From contig NZ_CP132543.1 of the NCBI RefSeq assembly GCF_030845195.1, forward strand, positions 637,501 to 701,500: DNA of 64,000 nt, read 5' to 3'. Below, piece by piece: positions 48,884-58,888 of this stretch. The position numbers and the translations under genes are program-made. The notes beneath the pieces are model-generated. The model was not told the origin of the DNA, made no database searches, and worked only from the letters and a program-made list of their open reading frames with translations. Origin of the DNA: Sanyastnella coralliicola. GTDB lineage: Bacteria; Bacteroidota; Bacteroidia; Flavobacteriales_D; Sanyastnellaceae. Numbering within the stretch: the stretch's first letter is position 1; each line of letters begins with the position of its first letter.

Positions 48884-49810
48884 ATGAGTGAACGCATAAA
48901 CGACCCTGGGTTTGGTGCCAAATACGAAAGGAAAACCAAGCGGATCATCAATCATGATGGGAGTTTCAACGTTAGACGCAAAGGAGTAGATACCGGTCTA
49001 CGCAGTTTGTACGAAGCCTTAATTGGCATGAAGCTACTACCGTTCTTAGGGGTGGTACTTGCTACCTATCTCTTATTGAACGCATTTTTTGCCACTCTTT
49101 ATTTCCTAAATGGAGTTGAGCACCTTCAAGGGGCTACCCCTGATTCTTTTTTTGATGAGTGGCTCATCTGTTTCTTCTTTAGTTTCCAGACTTTCACTAC
49201 GGTAGGATACGGCTTCCTTTCTCCAATGGGAATGACGGCGAACTTCATTGCTGCCGTTGAAGCATTGTGCGGCCTGTTAGGTTTTGCCCTCGCCACTGGT
49301 TTGCTTTACGGACGATTCTCGAAGCCACGTGCGAAGTTGATCTACAGCAAGAATGCCTTGATGTCTCCCTTCAAAGATGGCAAGGCGATGATGTTCCGTG
49401 TAGCGAATAAAAGAAGTAACGTCTTAATGCAAATGGAGGCTACGGTCATTTTGATGCTGAAAGACGACCCAATGATCCCACATCAACGTAGCTACTATAG
49501 ATTGGATCTTCAGGTGAGCCGAATCCACTTTCTACCCTTAAGCTGGACCATCGTTCACCCGGTGACCGAAGAGAGTCCGTTCTACGGCAAGAGCAGGGAA
49601 GAACTGATTAAGAAGGAGGCTGAGCTGCTCATCTTAATTACCGGTTTTGATGATACCTTCAATCAGATTGTCCACTCAAGATTCTCGTACACATGCGAGG
49701 AGTTTGTGCATGATGCGAAGTTTAAGATTCCGTATGAAATTGATTCAGCGGGAGACATCGTATTGGATATCGAAGACATTAACGCATACGAACTAACGCA
49801 TACAGAATGA
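48884..49810 (+). CDS. Inward-rectifier (Kir/KirBac-type) potassium channel
   Basis: 308 aa. Membrane helix (about 52-76), pore helix and filter TVGYG (106-110, in FQTFTTVGYGF), second membrane helix (120-143), then the cytoplasmic immunoglobulin-like domain with SKPRAKLIYSKNALM and WTIVHPVTEESPFYG. Tetrameric potassium channel. Overlaps the next gene by 4 bp. Confidence 0.95.
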   Translation: MSERINDPGFGAKYERKTKRIINHDGSFNVRRKGVDTGLRSLYEALIGMKLLPFLGVVLATYLLLNAFFATLYFLNGVEHLQGATPDSFFDEWLICFFFSFQTFTTVGYGFLSPMGMTANFIAAVEALCGLLGFALATGLLYGRFSKPRAKLIYSKNALMSPFKDGKAMMFRVANKRSNVLMQMEATVILMLKDDPMIPHQRSYYRLDLQVSRIHFLPLSWTIVHPVTEESPFYGKSREELIKKEAELLILITGFDDTFNQIVHSRFSYTCEEFVHDAKFKIPYEIDSAGDIVLDIEDINAYELTHTE

Positions 49811-50331
49811 TAACCATTGGAGCTAAAATAGAACACCCATCGAAAGGAGAAGGGGTGATTTTCGGAGAAACAGATAATACGTGGAGAATCTACTTCAAAG
49901 ATTCTGGAGAGGAACAAATTGGAAAAGCATACGATGGTCTTGACCTCATCGAGGCCGGTGACGACAATTCGAGCACAGGTATTACCCTAGAAGACGTTGT
50001 AGCGGCTGTTGAGAATGTCTTTGATAGTTATTATGATGCTACAGAGATTGTAGAGATGGCAGATAAGTGGGATGGAGGCAAACTCATCCTTCAACCAGGG
50101 GATACCGATATGCAGGGAAAAGAGATTCCCATCGATACCTTCTTTCATAAGATTGTAATGATGCGTGACCGCCTTCGTGTACTTGAGCAAAACGTAAATA
50201 GTCACAAGACGTTGGCAGAGTCAGAGAAGATCCAATTGCAACAATACATTACACGTATTTATGGAAGCATGACCACATTCAATGTGCTTTTCAAGAGCAA
50301 GAATGATTACTTCACTGGAGAGAAAAAATAG
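49807..50331 (+). CDS. Hypothetical protein coupled to the Kir channel
   Basis: 174 aa. N-terminal 50 residues resemble a small SH3-like barrel (IGAKIEHPSKGEGVIFGETDNTWRIYFKDSGEEQIGKAYDGLDLIE); the remaining part is helical. Found right after the channel with a 4-bp overlap. No signal peptide. No named family recognised. Confidence 0.65.
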   Translation: MITIGAKIEHPSKGEGVIFGETDNTWRIYFKDSGEEQIGKAYDGLDLIEAGDDNSSTGITLEDVVAAVENVFDSYYDATEIVEMADKWDGGKLILQPGDTDMQGKEIPIDTFFHKIVMMRDRLRVLEQNVNSHKTLAESEKIQLQQYITRIYGSMTTFNVLFKSKNDYFTGEKK

Positions 50332-50773
50332 GAAGCCGCTATCAACAATTGTTCATAACCATTGTGAAAATCAAGTTGATAAGGTTGAGTTGAAATATTT
50401 GGAAGGAGAGAATTATATTTTCAACTTCACATCAAGCAATCAGGGAAAAAGATTTAAAAAACCTTTCAACTGAAAGCTTAATCTGAACAGATTTCGATCT
50501 GTTTAGAGTCAGGAAAACCCGGAAACGGGAATTTCTAATCGATGGATTGCTTTAGTGATCTGTCACAACATAAAAGCACCGACAGAAGGTTGAACACAGG
50601 AAGTTTTTTGTCGGTCTTTCTTGAGAAACGGAAGTTTCTTAGGCGAAGGTTAAAAGCTGAAGGTCCGGGTGCATCAAGGGCTGTAGGCGCTTCGAAAAAA
50701 GGGGCCGCGCACTAATTTCCATCCATGTCCACGTTGTTCAATTGGAGTCGGTGCTTGTATTTTCCCAACATTT
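50332..50773. other. 442-bp intergenic region with a series of tetraloop hairpins (50486-50640)
   Basis: No ORF is convincing. Between convergent genes are: AACAGAT-TTCG-ATCTGTT (50486-50503), CCCG-GAAA-CGGG (50518-50529), GTGA-TCTG-TCAC (50555-50566), CCGACA/TGTCGG (50579-50614) followed by TCTTTCTT, and GAAAC-GGAA-GTTTC (50625-50638). UUCG- and GNRA-type loops in series suggest a structured RNA, strand not settled. No known RNA class recognised (not RNase P, SRP, tmRNA). Confidence 0.4.
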
Positions 50774-51376
50774 TTACTGAACCCCAATGTACTTGTGCGT
50801 TTGCAGGCTGATTCGCCATTGTGCATTCTCACGAATGTGATTTAGAATAATCGGAATACTGTTGTCGCGAACGTCCCACTCAGGCTGGAAGTAAAGCTGC
50901 GCATCAGCGTGCATTCGATCTCCATGTCCTTCACCCCACTCAATGTCGTGTTTGTTGTAGACGATGACCTTAAGCTCATGAGATACCTTGTAGAACTCAT
51001 CCAAGGGCTCCTTGAATTTCTTAGGTGAGAAAGTGATCCAATCCCAAGTCCCAGTAAGTGGATGGGTTCCGCTGGTTTCGATGTGTGTGCGAACGCCGGC
51101 TTCTTTGAGTCTTACCGTCAATTCTTCAAGGTTGTGCATACAAGGCTCACCCCCCGTAACAATCACAATCTTGGAGCCTGACTCCACCACATTTTGAACC
51201 AGTTCTTCAACGGCAATCTTCGGATGAACATCCGCATCCCAACTTTCTTTTACATCGCACCAGAAACAGCCTACGTCACAACCACCAAGGCGCACAAAGT
51301 ATGCAGGGGTGCCTGTAAAAGCGCCCTCGCCTTGAATGGTATAAAATTGTTCCATGACTGGAAGTAGACTCGCCAC
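50774..51376 (-). CDS. queE: 7-carboxy-7-deazaguanine synthase QueE
   Basis: 200 aa radical-SAM enzyme. Cluster Cys33-x3-Cys37-x2-Cys40 (CDVGCFWC) followed by DVKESWD, QGEGAFTGTPAYFVRLGGC upstream, and TGGEP. Converts 6-carboxytetrahydropterin to CDG in queuosine synthesis. No queC or queD is next to it. Confidence 0.93.
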   Translation of the reverse strand: MASLLPVMEQFYTIQGEGAFTGTPAYFVRLGGCDVGCFWCDVKESWDADVHPKIAVEELVQNVVESGSKIVIVTGGEPCMHNLEELTVRLKEAGVRTHIETSGTHPLTGTWDWITFSPKKFKEPLDEFYKVSHELKVIVYNKHDIEWGEGHGDRMHADAQLYFQPEWDVRDNSIPIILNHIRENAQWRISLQTHKYIGVQ

Positions 51377-51431
51377 GATGTTGAAATTTCCCGCAAAGGT
51401 AGGGTATCAGGTCGAGCTGGACCTTACTTCC

Positions 51432-52514
51432 TTATTCGTCGAAACTCACTTTTACTTTTTGAGTCGTCGGGTGTGCCTGACAAGTAAGGATATAACCTTC
51501 TTCAATTTCTTGATCCGTGAGTGCGAAGTTGCTGTCCATGCGAACTTTCCCTTCTACCAGTTTAGCACGACACGTAGTACAAACTCCTCCCTGGCAAGAA
51601 TATGGGGCATCGGCACCAGCATTCAGCGCTGCGTCGAGAATAGAGCCCCCGTCAGTGTCTAATTGAGTCTCGAACGCTTCGTCATCAACCACAACAGTCA
51701 CTGCCGCTTTCCCTGAGAAGGCTTCTCCTTCTTCTTCTGCTGGTTCTTCAGCAGGTGTTGAAAGGGCGGCTAGAATCTCTTGTCCTGGGTTCTCGAAGAA
51801 CTCAAGGTGGATGTGTTCCTTAGCAACGCCATTGTCGATAAGGGCATTGTTCACAGAAGTCATCATCCCTGAAGGACCGCAAATGAAGTAATCCTTTGGC
51901 ATGTCATCCTTGATGAAGGAATAGATCAGTTCAAGGGTCTTTCCGAAAGTGATTCGTCCGTTGAACAATGGAACATCAATGCTTCCGTCTGAAAGGATGT
52001 GGTAGATGTCTAGGCGATCATCCTTCGCTAAGGCATCTAGCTCGTCGTAGAACATGATCGACTCCTTCGAACGGTTACCGTAGAATAAAGTCACACGACT
52101 ATTTGGTTCTTCCTTGAGTACGGTCTTTGCAATAGAGAGGAGTGGAGTAATCCCACTGCCTGCTCCGAAGAGAATGACGTGACGTGCCAACGAGGCATCA
52201 GGCTTCAGGATAAAGTTACCCTGAGGAGCCATTACTTGCATCACATCTCCTGTTTGAAGACTGCGGTTCGCGTGTGTGCTTGCTCGCCCACCTGGCACCT
52301 CTTTCACCGCCACTTGGAATTTACCTTCGTGCGGAGCCGAGCAAATGCTGTAAGCGCGGTGTAATTCTTCGTCTTTTAGATCAAAGCAGAACGTAATGTA
52401 CTGCCCTGCTTCAAAAGCAAATGTCTCCTCATGACCTTCGGTGTCTAAGGTCAATCTCACTGCGTCTGCGGTTAAGCGTTCGACGCATTTCAACTTCAAT
52501 GGGGTAAACTTCAT
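51432..52514 (-). CDS. PaaE-like ferredoxin-NADP reductase
   Basis: 360 aa. FAD domain (RAYSICSAP), NAD(P) domain (FGAGSGITPLLSI, FICGPSGMM) and C-terminal plant-type 2Fe-2S ferredoxin with Cys307, Cys312, Cys315 and Cys345. This order is that of PaaE/HmpA-type reductases. Without paaABCD genes nearby, the electron acceptor is not known. An acidic linker (EEPAEEEGEAF) joins the ferredoxin domain. Confidence 0.9.
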   Translation of the reverse strand: MKFTPLKLKCVERLTADAVRLTLDTEGHEETFAFEAGQYITFCFDLKDEELHRAYSICSAPHEGKFQVAVKEVPGGRASTHANRSLQTGDVMQVMAPQGNFILKPDASLARHVILFGAGSGITPLLSIAKTVLKEEPNSRVTLFYGNRSKESIMFYDELDALAKDDRLDIYHILSDGSIDVPLFNGRITFGKTLELIYSFIKDDMPKDYFICGPSGMMTSVNNALIDNGVAKEHIHLEFFENPGQEILAALSTPAEEPAEEEGEAFSGKAAVTVVVDDEAFETQLDTDGGSILDAALNAGADAPYSCQGGVCTTCRAKLVEGKVRMDSNFALTDQEIEEGYILTCQAHPTTQKVKVSFDE

Positions 52515-52542
52515 TGTAATCTGAACGAAATCCGAATAATGT

Positions 52543-53019
52543 TTAATAAGACAACCAGTCCTTCGCTTTGTTCATGAAATCTTCAGAATCCCATTCTCGG
52601 GGGTCTGTCATGCTTGCAACGACCTCTCCATCTTCATTTAGGAGGTAGGTAGTAGGAATGGTATAGATGCTGTAGCTCTTGAGCGAATTATCGAGCTGGT
52701 ACATCGGAAATGTTAGGTCAAACTTGTTGCGTACTTGTTCAATCAACTGCGGGTTGTCATCTGTCACGCAAACCACGGTGAAGAGTCCTTTATCGTGTGC
52801 CTTTTGTAGTGAAGGCATTTCGCGCATGCAAGGGCCACACCAAGAAGCGTAGAAGTTGACCAGAATAGGACCATCGTGAAGCTCAATTACACTCTTCACT
52901 TGTTCGCTCACTTTTACGTTGATTTGAGCGGTGTCCATGCTTGGCGGTACTTTGTACCTCCAGTAGTAAAAGCCGAGAAGAACAAGGCCTATGAGTAGGT
53001 AGGGAAAGATTCGTTTCAT
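52543..53019 (-). CDS. TlpA-type thioredoxin-fold protein
   Basis: 158 aa. N-terminal membrane anchor (YLLIGLVLLGFYYW), then thioredoxin fold with Cys61-x2-Cys64 (WCGPC). Periplasmic disulfide reductase. Overlaps the upstream gene by 4 bp. Confidence 0.9.
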   Translation of the reverse strand: MKRIFPYLLIGLVLLGFYYWRYKVPPSMDTAQINVKVSEQVKSVIELHDGPILVNFYASWCGPCMREMPSLQKAHDKGLFTVVCVTDDNPQLIEQVRNKFDLTFPMYQLDNSLKSYSIYTIPTTYLLNEDGEVVASMTDPREWDSEDFMNKAKDWLSY

Positions 53020-53660
53020 TTATCTGAACCCATCTGGGAGAATAAAGCTTGAAGTTCTGAAGCTTTCACTGCTTCGTATTCAGAAGGAACCACGAACAAT
53101 GAAGCGTCAGGTGTTCCTTCTTTCATGTCGGAAGCCACATACTTGGCATTTCCTGCAGTTGAACTTAGGTTGAAAGACATGGGAGTGCCTTCGACGTTCG
53201 GTAATAATGGGTGTTGAAGGTCATGCGATGTATCAAGTAGCAATTCACCATTGCCGGTGAGCAAACTCTGACACTCTTTGTTCAATACCGTTTTGCAACA
53301 TGCATCCAATGCCACAGTAACTGGGGCTTTCAGGGTTACCTGGTCTTTAGGGGTGATGATGGCAATCTTCTTTCCAAGCAACTCCACCAAGACATATTGC
53401 TGTTGCTTAGTCATATCGGTGAGCACCACGCGGCTTCCATTTTCAGAAACTTCTTCCCAACGAGAAATGCCATTGGCTGCGCATGAAATTGATATCGTAG
53501 ACGCTGCCTTGCCAATAACACCAGCATCGGAGGCTTCGGTGTCTAAGGTGTAAGTGATGGTGCCAACGAATTCAGGGCTGCTTGTTTCGACCATGACGAA
53601 GCCCATGAAAAGTAGGGGTAGTGCTATGAGCATCAAGTACTTCATATACCGAAGATACAA
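53016..53660 (-). CDS. Hypothetical periplasmic protein
   Basis: 214 aa with signal peptide or anchor (YLMLIALPLLFMGFVMVE). Rest looks like a beta-rich carrier or LolA/DUF4412-like protein (MTKQQQYVLVELLGKKIAIITPKD) but with no certain family. Contains a CC pair and one further Cys (ACCKTVLNKECQ). Co-transcribed with the TlpA-like gene and may be its substrate. Confidence 0.65.
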   Translation of the reverse strand: MYLRYMKYLMLIALPLLFMGFVMVETSSPEFVGTITYTLDTEASDAGVIGKAASTISISCAANGISRWEEVSENGSRVVLTDMTKQQQYVLVELLGKKIAIITPKDQVTLKAPVTVALDACCKTVLNKECQSLLTGNGELLLDTSHDLQHPLLPNVEGTPMSFNLSSTAGNAKYVASDMKEGTPDASLFVVPSEYEAVKASELQALFSQMGSDK

Positions 53661-53661
53661 A

Positions 53662-55740
53662 TCACCAGTTTAAGACCTCTTCGATCTTCGCAGCTACTTT
53701 ATCTGCATTTGGAAGCATCGTTGATTCCAGAATGCTGTTCAACGGAATAGCTGGTGTTTCCACAGCCCCAACAGTCATCACTGGAGCGTCAAGAGAAGCG
53801 AAACACTTTTCTGAGATCTTCCCGGCAATGGATTGCGCGAAGCTATTACCAACAGGCTCTTCTGTCACTACGATACAGCGATTGTTCTTTTGAACACTGC
53901 TGAAGATGAGCTCCTCATCAAGAGGGTTGATACTGCGTAAGTCAATGATTTCAACTTGACCAGGGAACTGCTTAGCTGCAGTCTGACTCCAGTAAACTCC
54001 CATACCATAGGTGATGATGCTTACTTTAGTATCGTCTGAAGTAGCCTCTTGAACCACGCGTCCTTTTCCGATTGGAATAACGTAGTCACGTGCAGGCTCT
54101 ACGCTCTTTGCATCCTCCGTTCCTGGAATTTTTGACCAGTACAGACCTTTATGTTCTAGCATGACTACTGGATTAGGGTCCAGGTATGCTGCCTTCAGCA
54201 AGCCTTTCAGGTCAGCTCCCGTTGATGGGTAACAAACTTTGACTCCTCGGATATTCGACAGTACTGACTCTACACTTGAGCTGTGGTATGGCCCCCCACT
54301 TCCGTAGGCCCCAATAGGGACACGGATCACTGAGTACACAGGCCATTGTCCATTCGAGAGATAGTACGAACGACTTGCTTCCGTGAAGAGTTGGTTCAAT
54401 CCTGGCCAGATATAGTCAGCAAACTGTACTTCAACGATAGGACGGGCACCAGCAGCGCTCATACCTACGGTTGATCCAATGATATATGCTTCTTGGATGG
54501 GCGTGTTGAATACGCGCTCATCACCAAATTTTTGTGCTAGCGTAGCTGCCTCGCGGAATACACCACCCAGTCTACCACCAACGTCTTGACCATAGAGCAA
54601 GCTCTCAGGATGATCCTCCATGATCTCTTGTACTGCAAAGAGTGCACAGTCTACCATCAAGGTGGGCTCTTTACCTGCAGGAGAGCGTTCTCCTTTTTCT
54701 TCAGTTACTGGAGTCGGTGCCCACACATGTGACAGTAGGTCTTCCGGACGAGGGTCCTCGGCCTCTTGCGCTCGTTTGAAATCTGATTCAACGAGTTCAC
54801 GGGCTTCGGATTCTATGCTTTCGAGCTGGGCACTTTCAAATCCGAGCTCGATCAATTCTTTCTTAAATCTTGGGTAAGGGTCACGCTTTCCATGTTCGTC
54901 GAGGTCATCGCGATACCATTCTCTTCGCACACCTGAAGTGTGGTGACCAAGAAGTGGAACAGAGGCATGCACCATGAACGGTCGGCGTTCAGTGCGCGCA
55001 AGTTCTATGACTTCTTGCATGGTTTCAAACGACTTCATGAAGTCGGCGCCATCAATAGAACGCACTTCAATACCAGGGAAGGCCTTGGCGAACACCGTAG
55101 CATCTCCAAATCTGATTTCTTCCGCGTTAGCGCTAATATCCCACTCGTTATCTTGAACCAAGTAAACAATTGGATACTGCTTCAACGAGGCCATGTGAAA
55201 GGCCTCTGCGACTTCACCTTCAGTCATCGCGGCATCACCAATCGAACATACAACAACCGGCTTGTCGCCGTCAACAACCTTGATTCCCTGTTCCTCTAAA
55301 TACTGAATACCCATAGCAACTCCTGTAGAAGGAATGGCCTGCATACCCGTAGCAGAAGATTGGTGAGGGATTTTAGGCATCCCTTCACGGTTCAAACTTG
55401 GGTGACTGTAGTAGGTACGTCCGCCAGAGAATGGATCATCTCTTTTGGCCATGAGCTGAAGCATCAACTCATACGGAGTCATACCAATCCCGAGAAGGAT
55501 ACTGTCATCGCGGTAATAAGCGCTCAAGTAATCTTGCGCTCCGAGTTGAAGTCCACATGCCAACTGAATAGCCTCATGTCCGCGCGAAGTGGCGTGAACA
55601 TACTTGGCTGTCATCTTCGCGTTTTCCTCGTAAAGGTCCGACATCGCTCTTGCTGTCGACATAAGTCGATAAGCTTTGAGTAGCGTATCTGCACTGATTT
55701 TAGATTCGTTCGCGGTGTTGACTTCTGTGCGCTCTTCCAT
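53662..55740 (-). CDS. 2-oxoacid dehydrogenase E1, alpha and beta fused
   Basis: 692 aa. Residues 1-345: alpha part with the TPP motif starting GDA (168) and ending NE (198-199). Residues 355-692: beta part (LYGQDVGGRLGGVFREAATLAQKFGDERVFNTPIQEAYIIG; VRVPIGAYGSGGPYHS; TEEP). This fused form is the Bacteroidota E1 for branched-chain 2-oxoacids or pyruvate. Needs E2 and E3, not in the window. Confidence 0.92.
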   Translation of the reverse strand: MEERTEVNTANESKISADTLLKAYRLMSTARAMSDLYEENAKMTAKYVHATSRGHEAIQLACGLQLGAQDYLSAYYRDDSILLGIGMTPYELMLQLMAKRDDPFSGGRTYYSHPSLNREGMPKIPHQSSATGMQAIPSTGVAMGIQYLEEQGIKVVDGDKPVVVCSIGDAAMTEGEVAEAFHMASLKQYPIVYLVQDNEWDISANAEEIRFGDATVFAKAFPGIEVRSIDGADFMKSFETMQEVIELARTERRPFMVHASVPLLGHHTSGVRREWYRDDLDEHGKRDPYPRFKKELIELGFESAQLESIESEARELVESDFKRAQEAEDPRPEDLLSHVWAPTPVTEEKGERSPAGKEPTLMVDCALFAVQEIMEDHPESLLYGQDVGGRLGGVFREAATLAQKFGDERVFNTPIQEAYIIGSTVGMSAAGARPIVEVQFADYIWPGLNQLFTEASRSYYLSNGQWPVYSVIRVPIGAYGSGGPYHSSSVESVLSNIRGVKVCYPSTGADLKGLLKAAYLDPNPVVMLEHKGLYWSKIPGTEDAKSVEPARDYVIPIGKGRVVQEATSDDTKVSIITYGMGVYWSQTAAKQFPGQVEIIDLRSINPLDEELIFSSVQKNNRCIVVTEEPVGNSFAQSIAGKISEKCFASLDAPVMTVGAVETPAIPLNSILESTMLPNADKVAAKIEEVLNW

Positions 55741-55787
55741 TGCTCAAGATTGGGGTTGCAAGTTACAACCTTTCATCGAGCAGATAC

Positions 55788-57041
55788 TCACGCAAATCTC
55801 TCAGCAAATCCAACGGCTACGGTATTCAGCGATTGTTCGTCAATGAGAGCAAATGCTCCGTTGCTGTTACCTCCTTGGTATTCAATAGCTGGGATAGCTG
55901 AAGCCGACTTGAAGGTCGCCCTAGCAATTTCATTTAGTTGTACTTGATGATTGCTCGCCAGCTCTCCGTTTTTCAAATTCACTGTGCCTTGAATTTGATC
56001 CACCATAATCTTAGTGCTGAAGCTGCCTTGCTGGTAGATATATTTCTTGCGAGAAGCCATCGGTTGTTCGTCCATCCAACAAATAGAAGCAGTCATCAAA
56101 CGTGATGTTGCCAAGTAATTTTCTTTGGCAACAAGAGCGTCACCTCGTCGCAAATCAATGTCATCTTCGAGAAGAACGGTTAATGCCTGATCAGGACCTG
56201 AAGCATTCAATTCTGTTCCCCATTTATGAATTCCCACGACAGTGGAAGACTTGCCAGTGGATAAGACCTGCACTTCATCTCCAACTCGAATGCATCCCGT
56301 TCTCAGACTTCCCGCGTATCCGCGGAAATCAGGGTCATTACCTCCGCGTGGTCGCAACACTTGTTGGACCTGGAAATTCGTTTGTCCCTCCGCGTTCATA
56401 ATATTTCGAGGCTTGATAGACTCCAGAATGTCAAGTAATGGGGCACCTTGGTGCCACGACAACCCGTCTTTAAATACGGTCACTCCTTCACCATGCAATG
56501 CACTCATCGGAATGAAGTGCAAAGTGAACGATGCTCCAAGTTGATCCACGTAGGATTCAACCTCAGACTTGATGGCTTCAAACGCATTACGCTCGTATCC
56601 AACCAGATCCATTTTGTTGATGGCAACAATCAGGTTCGACATCTTTAAAAGGTGGGCGATATGGAGATGACGTCGCGTCTGCTCTAACATCCCATGACGT
56701 GCATCGATCAAAGTAATCGCAACTTCCGATTGTGAAGCTCCCGTTACCATGTTGCGGGTGTACTCTTCATGTCCGGGTGTATCAGCAATGATGTATTTGC
56801 GAGCTGGGGTATGAAAGTAGATGTGTGCGACATCTATGGTAATACCTTGTTCGCGTTCTGAGATCAATCCATCTGTCAGGAGAGAGAGGTCTGTGAACGA
56901 TAGCCCACGTCGTTTCGAGCTTTCTTCGATCTGCTGCATACGATCGGTGGGTACTTGACCAGTTTCATACAGTAGGCGACCGATGAGGGTACTTTTCCCA
57001 TCATCAACGCTACCTGAAGTAGCTATGCGAAGAATGTCCAT
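55788..57041 (-). CDS. cysN: Sulfate adenylyltransferase subunit 1 (CysN)
   Basis: 417 aa GTPase. GSVDDGKST (10-18), DTPGHE (87-92), NKMD. No C-terminal APS kinase (CysC). With CysD makes APS from sulfate and ATP. Start overlaps the cysD stop by 1 bp. Confidence 0.95.
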   Translation of the reverse strand: MDILRIATSGSVDDGKSTLIGRLLYETGQVPTDRMQQIEESSKRRGLSFTDLSLLTDGLISEREQGITIDVAHIYFHTPARKYIIADTPGHEEYTRNMVTGASQSEVAITLIDARHGMLEQTRRHLHIAHLLKMSNLIVAINKMDLVGYERNAFEAIKSEVESYVDQLGASFTLHFIPMSALHGEGVTVFKDGLSWHQGAPLLDILESIKPRNIMNAEGQTNFQVQQVLRPRGGNDPDFRGYAGSLRTGCIRVGDEVQVLSTGKSSTVVGIHKWGTELNASGPDQALTVLLEDDIDLRRGDALVAKENYLATSRLMTASICWMDEQPMASRKKYIYQQGSFSTKIMVDQIQGTVNLKNGELASNHQVQLNEIARATFKSASAIPAIEYQGGNSNGAFALIDEQSLNTVAVGFAERFA

Positions 57042-57940
57042 TAGAAGTATCCGTTTTGTTTGCGGAGCTCCATTGCGGCTTCGCTTCGCTTGTCATCAAT
57101 ACGTGCCCCACGCTCGGAGATCTCCGCTGCGGCAATTTCTTCCATCACCAGATCAATGGTAGCTGCTTGCGAATCAACTGCAGCAGTGCATGTCATATCA
57201 CCGACGGTCCTGAATCTAACCACTTTACGTTCAGGTGATTCATCCTGAGATAGACGAACGAAATCAGATACAGGCCAGATCAGGCCGTCGCGATAAAATA
57301 CTTCACGCTCGTGCGCAAAGTAGAGAGAGGGGAGAGCGATGCCTTCTTCTCGAATATAATTCCAGACATCGAGTTCTGTCCAGTTGGAGATAGGGAATAC
57401 TCTAACGTTTTCGCCGGGGTGAATTCTCCCGTTAAGGATATCAAAGACTTCTGGTCGTTGTCTTCTCGAGTCCCATTCGCCAAAGTCATTTCGTACAGAA
57501 AAGATGCGCTCTTTAGCGCGCGCCTTTTCTTCATCTCTTCTGGCTCCGCCAATGCATGCATCAAACTTAAACTCTTCAATAGCATCCAGCAGGGTAACCG
57601 CTTGAAGGGCATTTCTGCTGGCATATTTACCTGTTTCTTCTTGAAGCCCTTTTTCACGTATGGTGTCTTCGACTTTTCTAACATGGAGGGTGAGTTGATA
57701 TTTTTCCACTAGCTCATCACGGAATCTCAATGCTTCAGGGAAGTTGTGCCCCGTGTCGATATGGAGCAACGGAATCGGCGGAACCAAGGGGTGAAATGCT
57801 CGGAGCATGAGGTGCACCAGGGTGATACTGTCTTTTCCTCCACTGAATAATAACACCGGACGCTCAAATTGAGCAAGTGTTTCGCGGAAGATGTAAATGG
57901 CCTCGTTTTCTAATGAACGAGGGAAATCACTGAATTTCAT
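57041..57940 (-). CDS. cysD: Sulfate adenylyltransferase subunit 2 (CysD)
   Basis: 299 aa. PP-loop SGGKDS (33-38), GGARRDEEKARAKERIFS, and LDVWNYIREEGI. Catalytic subunit of ATP sulfurylase. Lies 3 bp after cysH in the operon. Confidence 0.96.
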   Translation of the reverse strand: MKFSDFPRSLENEAIYIFRETLAQFERPVLLFSGGKDSITLVHLMLRAFHPLVPPIPLLHIDTGHNFPEALRFRDELVEKYQLTLHVRKVEDTIREKGLQEETGKYASRNALQAVTLLDAIEEFKFDACIGGARRDEEKARAKERIFSVRNDFGEWDSRRQRPEVFDILNGRIHPGENVRVFPISNWTELDVWNYIREEGIALPSLYFAHEREVFYRDGLIWPVSDFVRLSQDESPERKVVRFRTVGDMTCTAAVDSQAATIDLVMEEIAAAEISERGARIDDKRSEAAMELRKQNGYF

Positions 57941-57943
57941 AGG

Positions 57944-58615
57944 CTAAGCGTGTAGTCCACATTCTTTTTTAGAACTCTCCCACCACCATCTACCATTGCG
58001 TGGGTGCTCTCCATCGGTAATGGCGCGCGTACAAGGTTGGCAGCCAATGCTGACATATCCTTGCTTGTGCAATGGGTTGGTAGGAACCTTATTTTCCTCG
58101 ATGTACTGGTCAATCATTTCTTTGCTCCAGTCAACGAGGGGATTGAATTTCAGCGTGTTGGTCATTGCATCACGTTGATATTTTGGGGTGTCTTGTCGAT
58201 TTTCTGATTGTTCAGCTCGTAGTCCGGTCACCCAGACCTCCGCTTGTGCTAATGCTCTTTTCAGCGGCTGGATTTTTCGCACAGCGCAGCATGCTTTTCG
58301 CGCTTCCACGCTAGTGTAAAAGCCATTAATACCATATGAATCAACGAAGTCTTCTACCGCAGAAGCTTGGGGAGAATAAACCTTGATGGCTTGGTCTAAT
58401 AATCGTTGGGTGCGCTCGAGTAACTCATAGTACTGTGGGAAGTGCCTTCCTGTATCTAAGGTGGCAATCGTCACCGGCCAATTGTTTTGAGCAATCAAGT
58501 GGGTAATGACTTGATCTTCCTCTCCCAATGATGAGGTGAAAACCAGTGACGAGTGCTCGCCGATGACTTGTTGGAAATCACTGCGAAGTTGTTTAATGGC
58601 GGTCATTAATTCCAT
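57944..58615 (-). CDS. cysH: Adenylylsulfate (APS) reductase, CysH family
   Basis: 223 aa. PP-loop-like TSSLGEED (27-34), Cys109-Cys110 and Cys192-x2-Cys195, the CC...CxxC set of a [4Fe-4S] cluster, and catalytic Cys219 in ECGLHA. The four-Cys form uses APS rather than PAPS, which agrees with the missing cysC. Confidence 0.93.
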   Translation of the reverse strand: MELMTAIKQLRSDFQQVIGEHSSLVFTSSLGEEDQVITHLIAQNNWPVTIATLDTGRHFPQYYELLERTQRLLDQAIKVYSPQASAVEDFVDSYGINGFYTSVEARKACCAVRKIQPLKRALAQAEVWVTGLRAEQSENRQDTPKYQRDAMTNTLKFNPLVDWSKEMIDQYIEENKVPTNPLHKQGYVSIGCQPCTRAITDGEHPRNGRWWWESSKKECGLHA

Positions 58616-58872
58616 GAGCGTCCTTTTTTAGTTCGAACTGAGAATCGCTCCCATACGCGTTCGTGGAAGTAGTAGAGAATCATTTTACTCACCACTTCGA
58701 TTCCTCCAATGGAGAGTGCTAATTCCAAGGTACCGGTGATCAGCCAAGAGATAACTATGGTGTCAATGGTACCTAGAATTCGCCACGAGAGGGTCTTCAA
58801 AAATGAATGCCAAGGAGAACGTGCTTCGCCGTTCTCTGGCAACGATCTTTCTATCGTTTTATCGAGGAACAT
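58606..58872 (-). CDS. DUF2061 membrane protein
   Basis: 88 aa, two membrane segments (LGTIDTIVISWLITGTLELAL and GIEVVSKMILYYF). FLKTLSWRILGTIDT is the DUF2061 signature. Often found with cysH and cysDN; role in sulfate uptake or assimilation is likely but unproven. First gene of the operon, overlapping cysH by 10 bp. Confidence 0.88.
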   Translation of the reverse strand: MFLDKTIERSLPENGEARSPWHSFLKTLSWRILGTIDTIVISWLITGTLELALSIGGIEVVSKMILYYFHERVWERFSVRTKKGRSWN

Positions 58873-58888
58873 GGCACAAAAATAGTAA

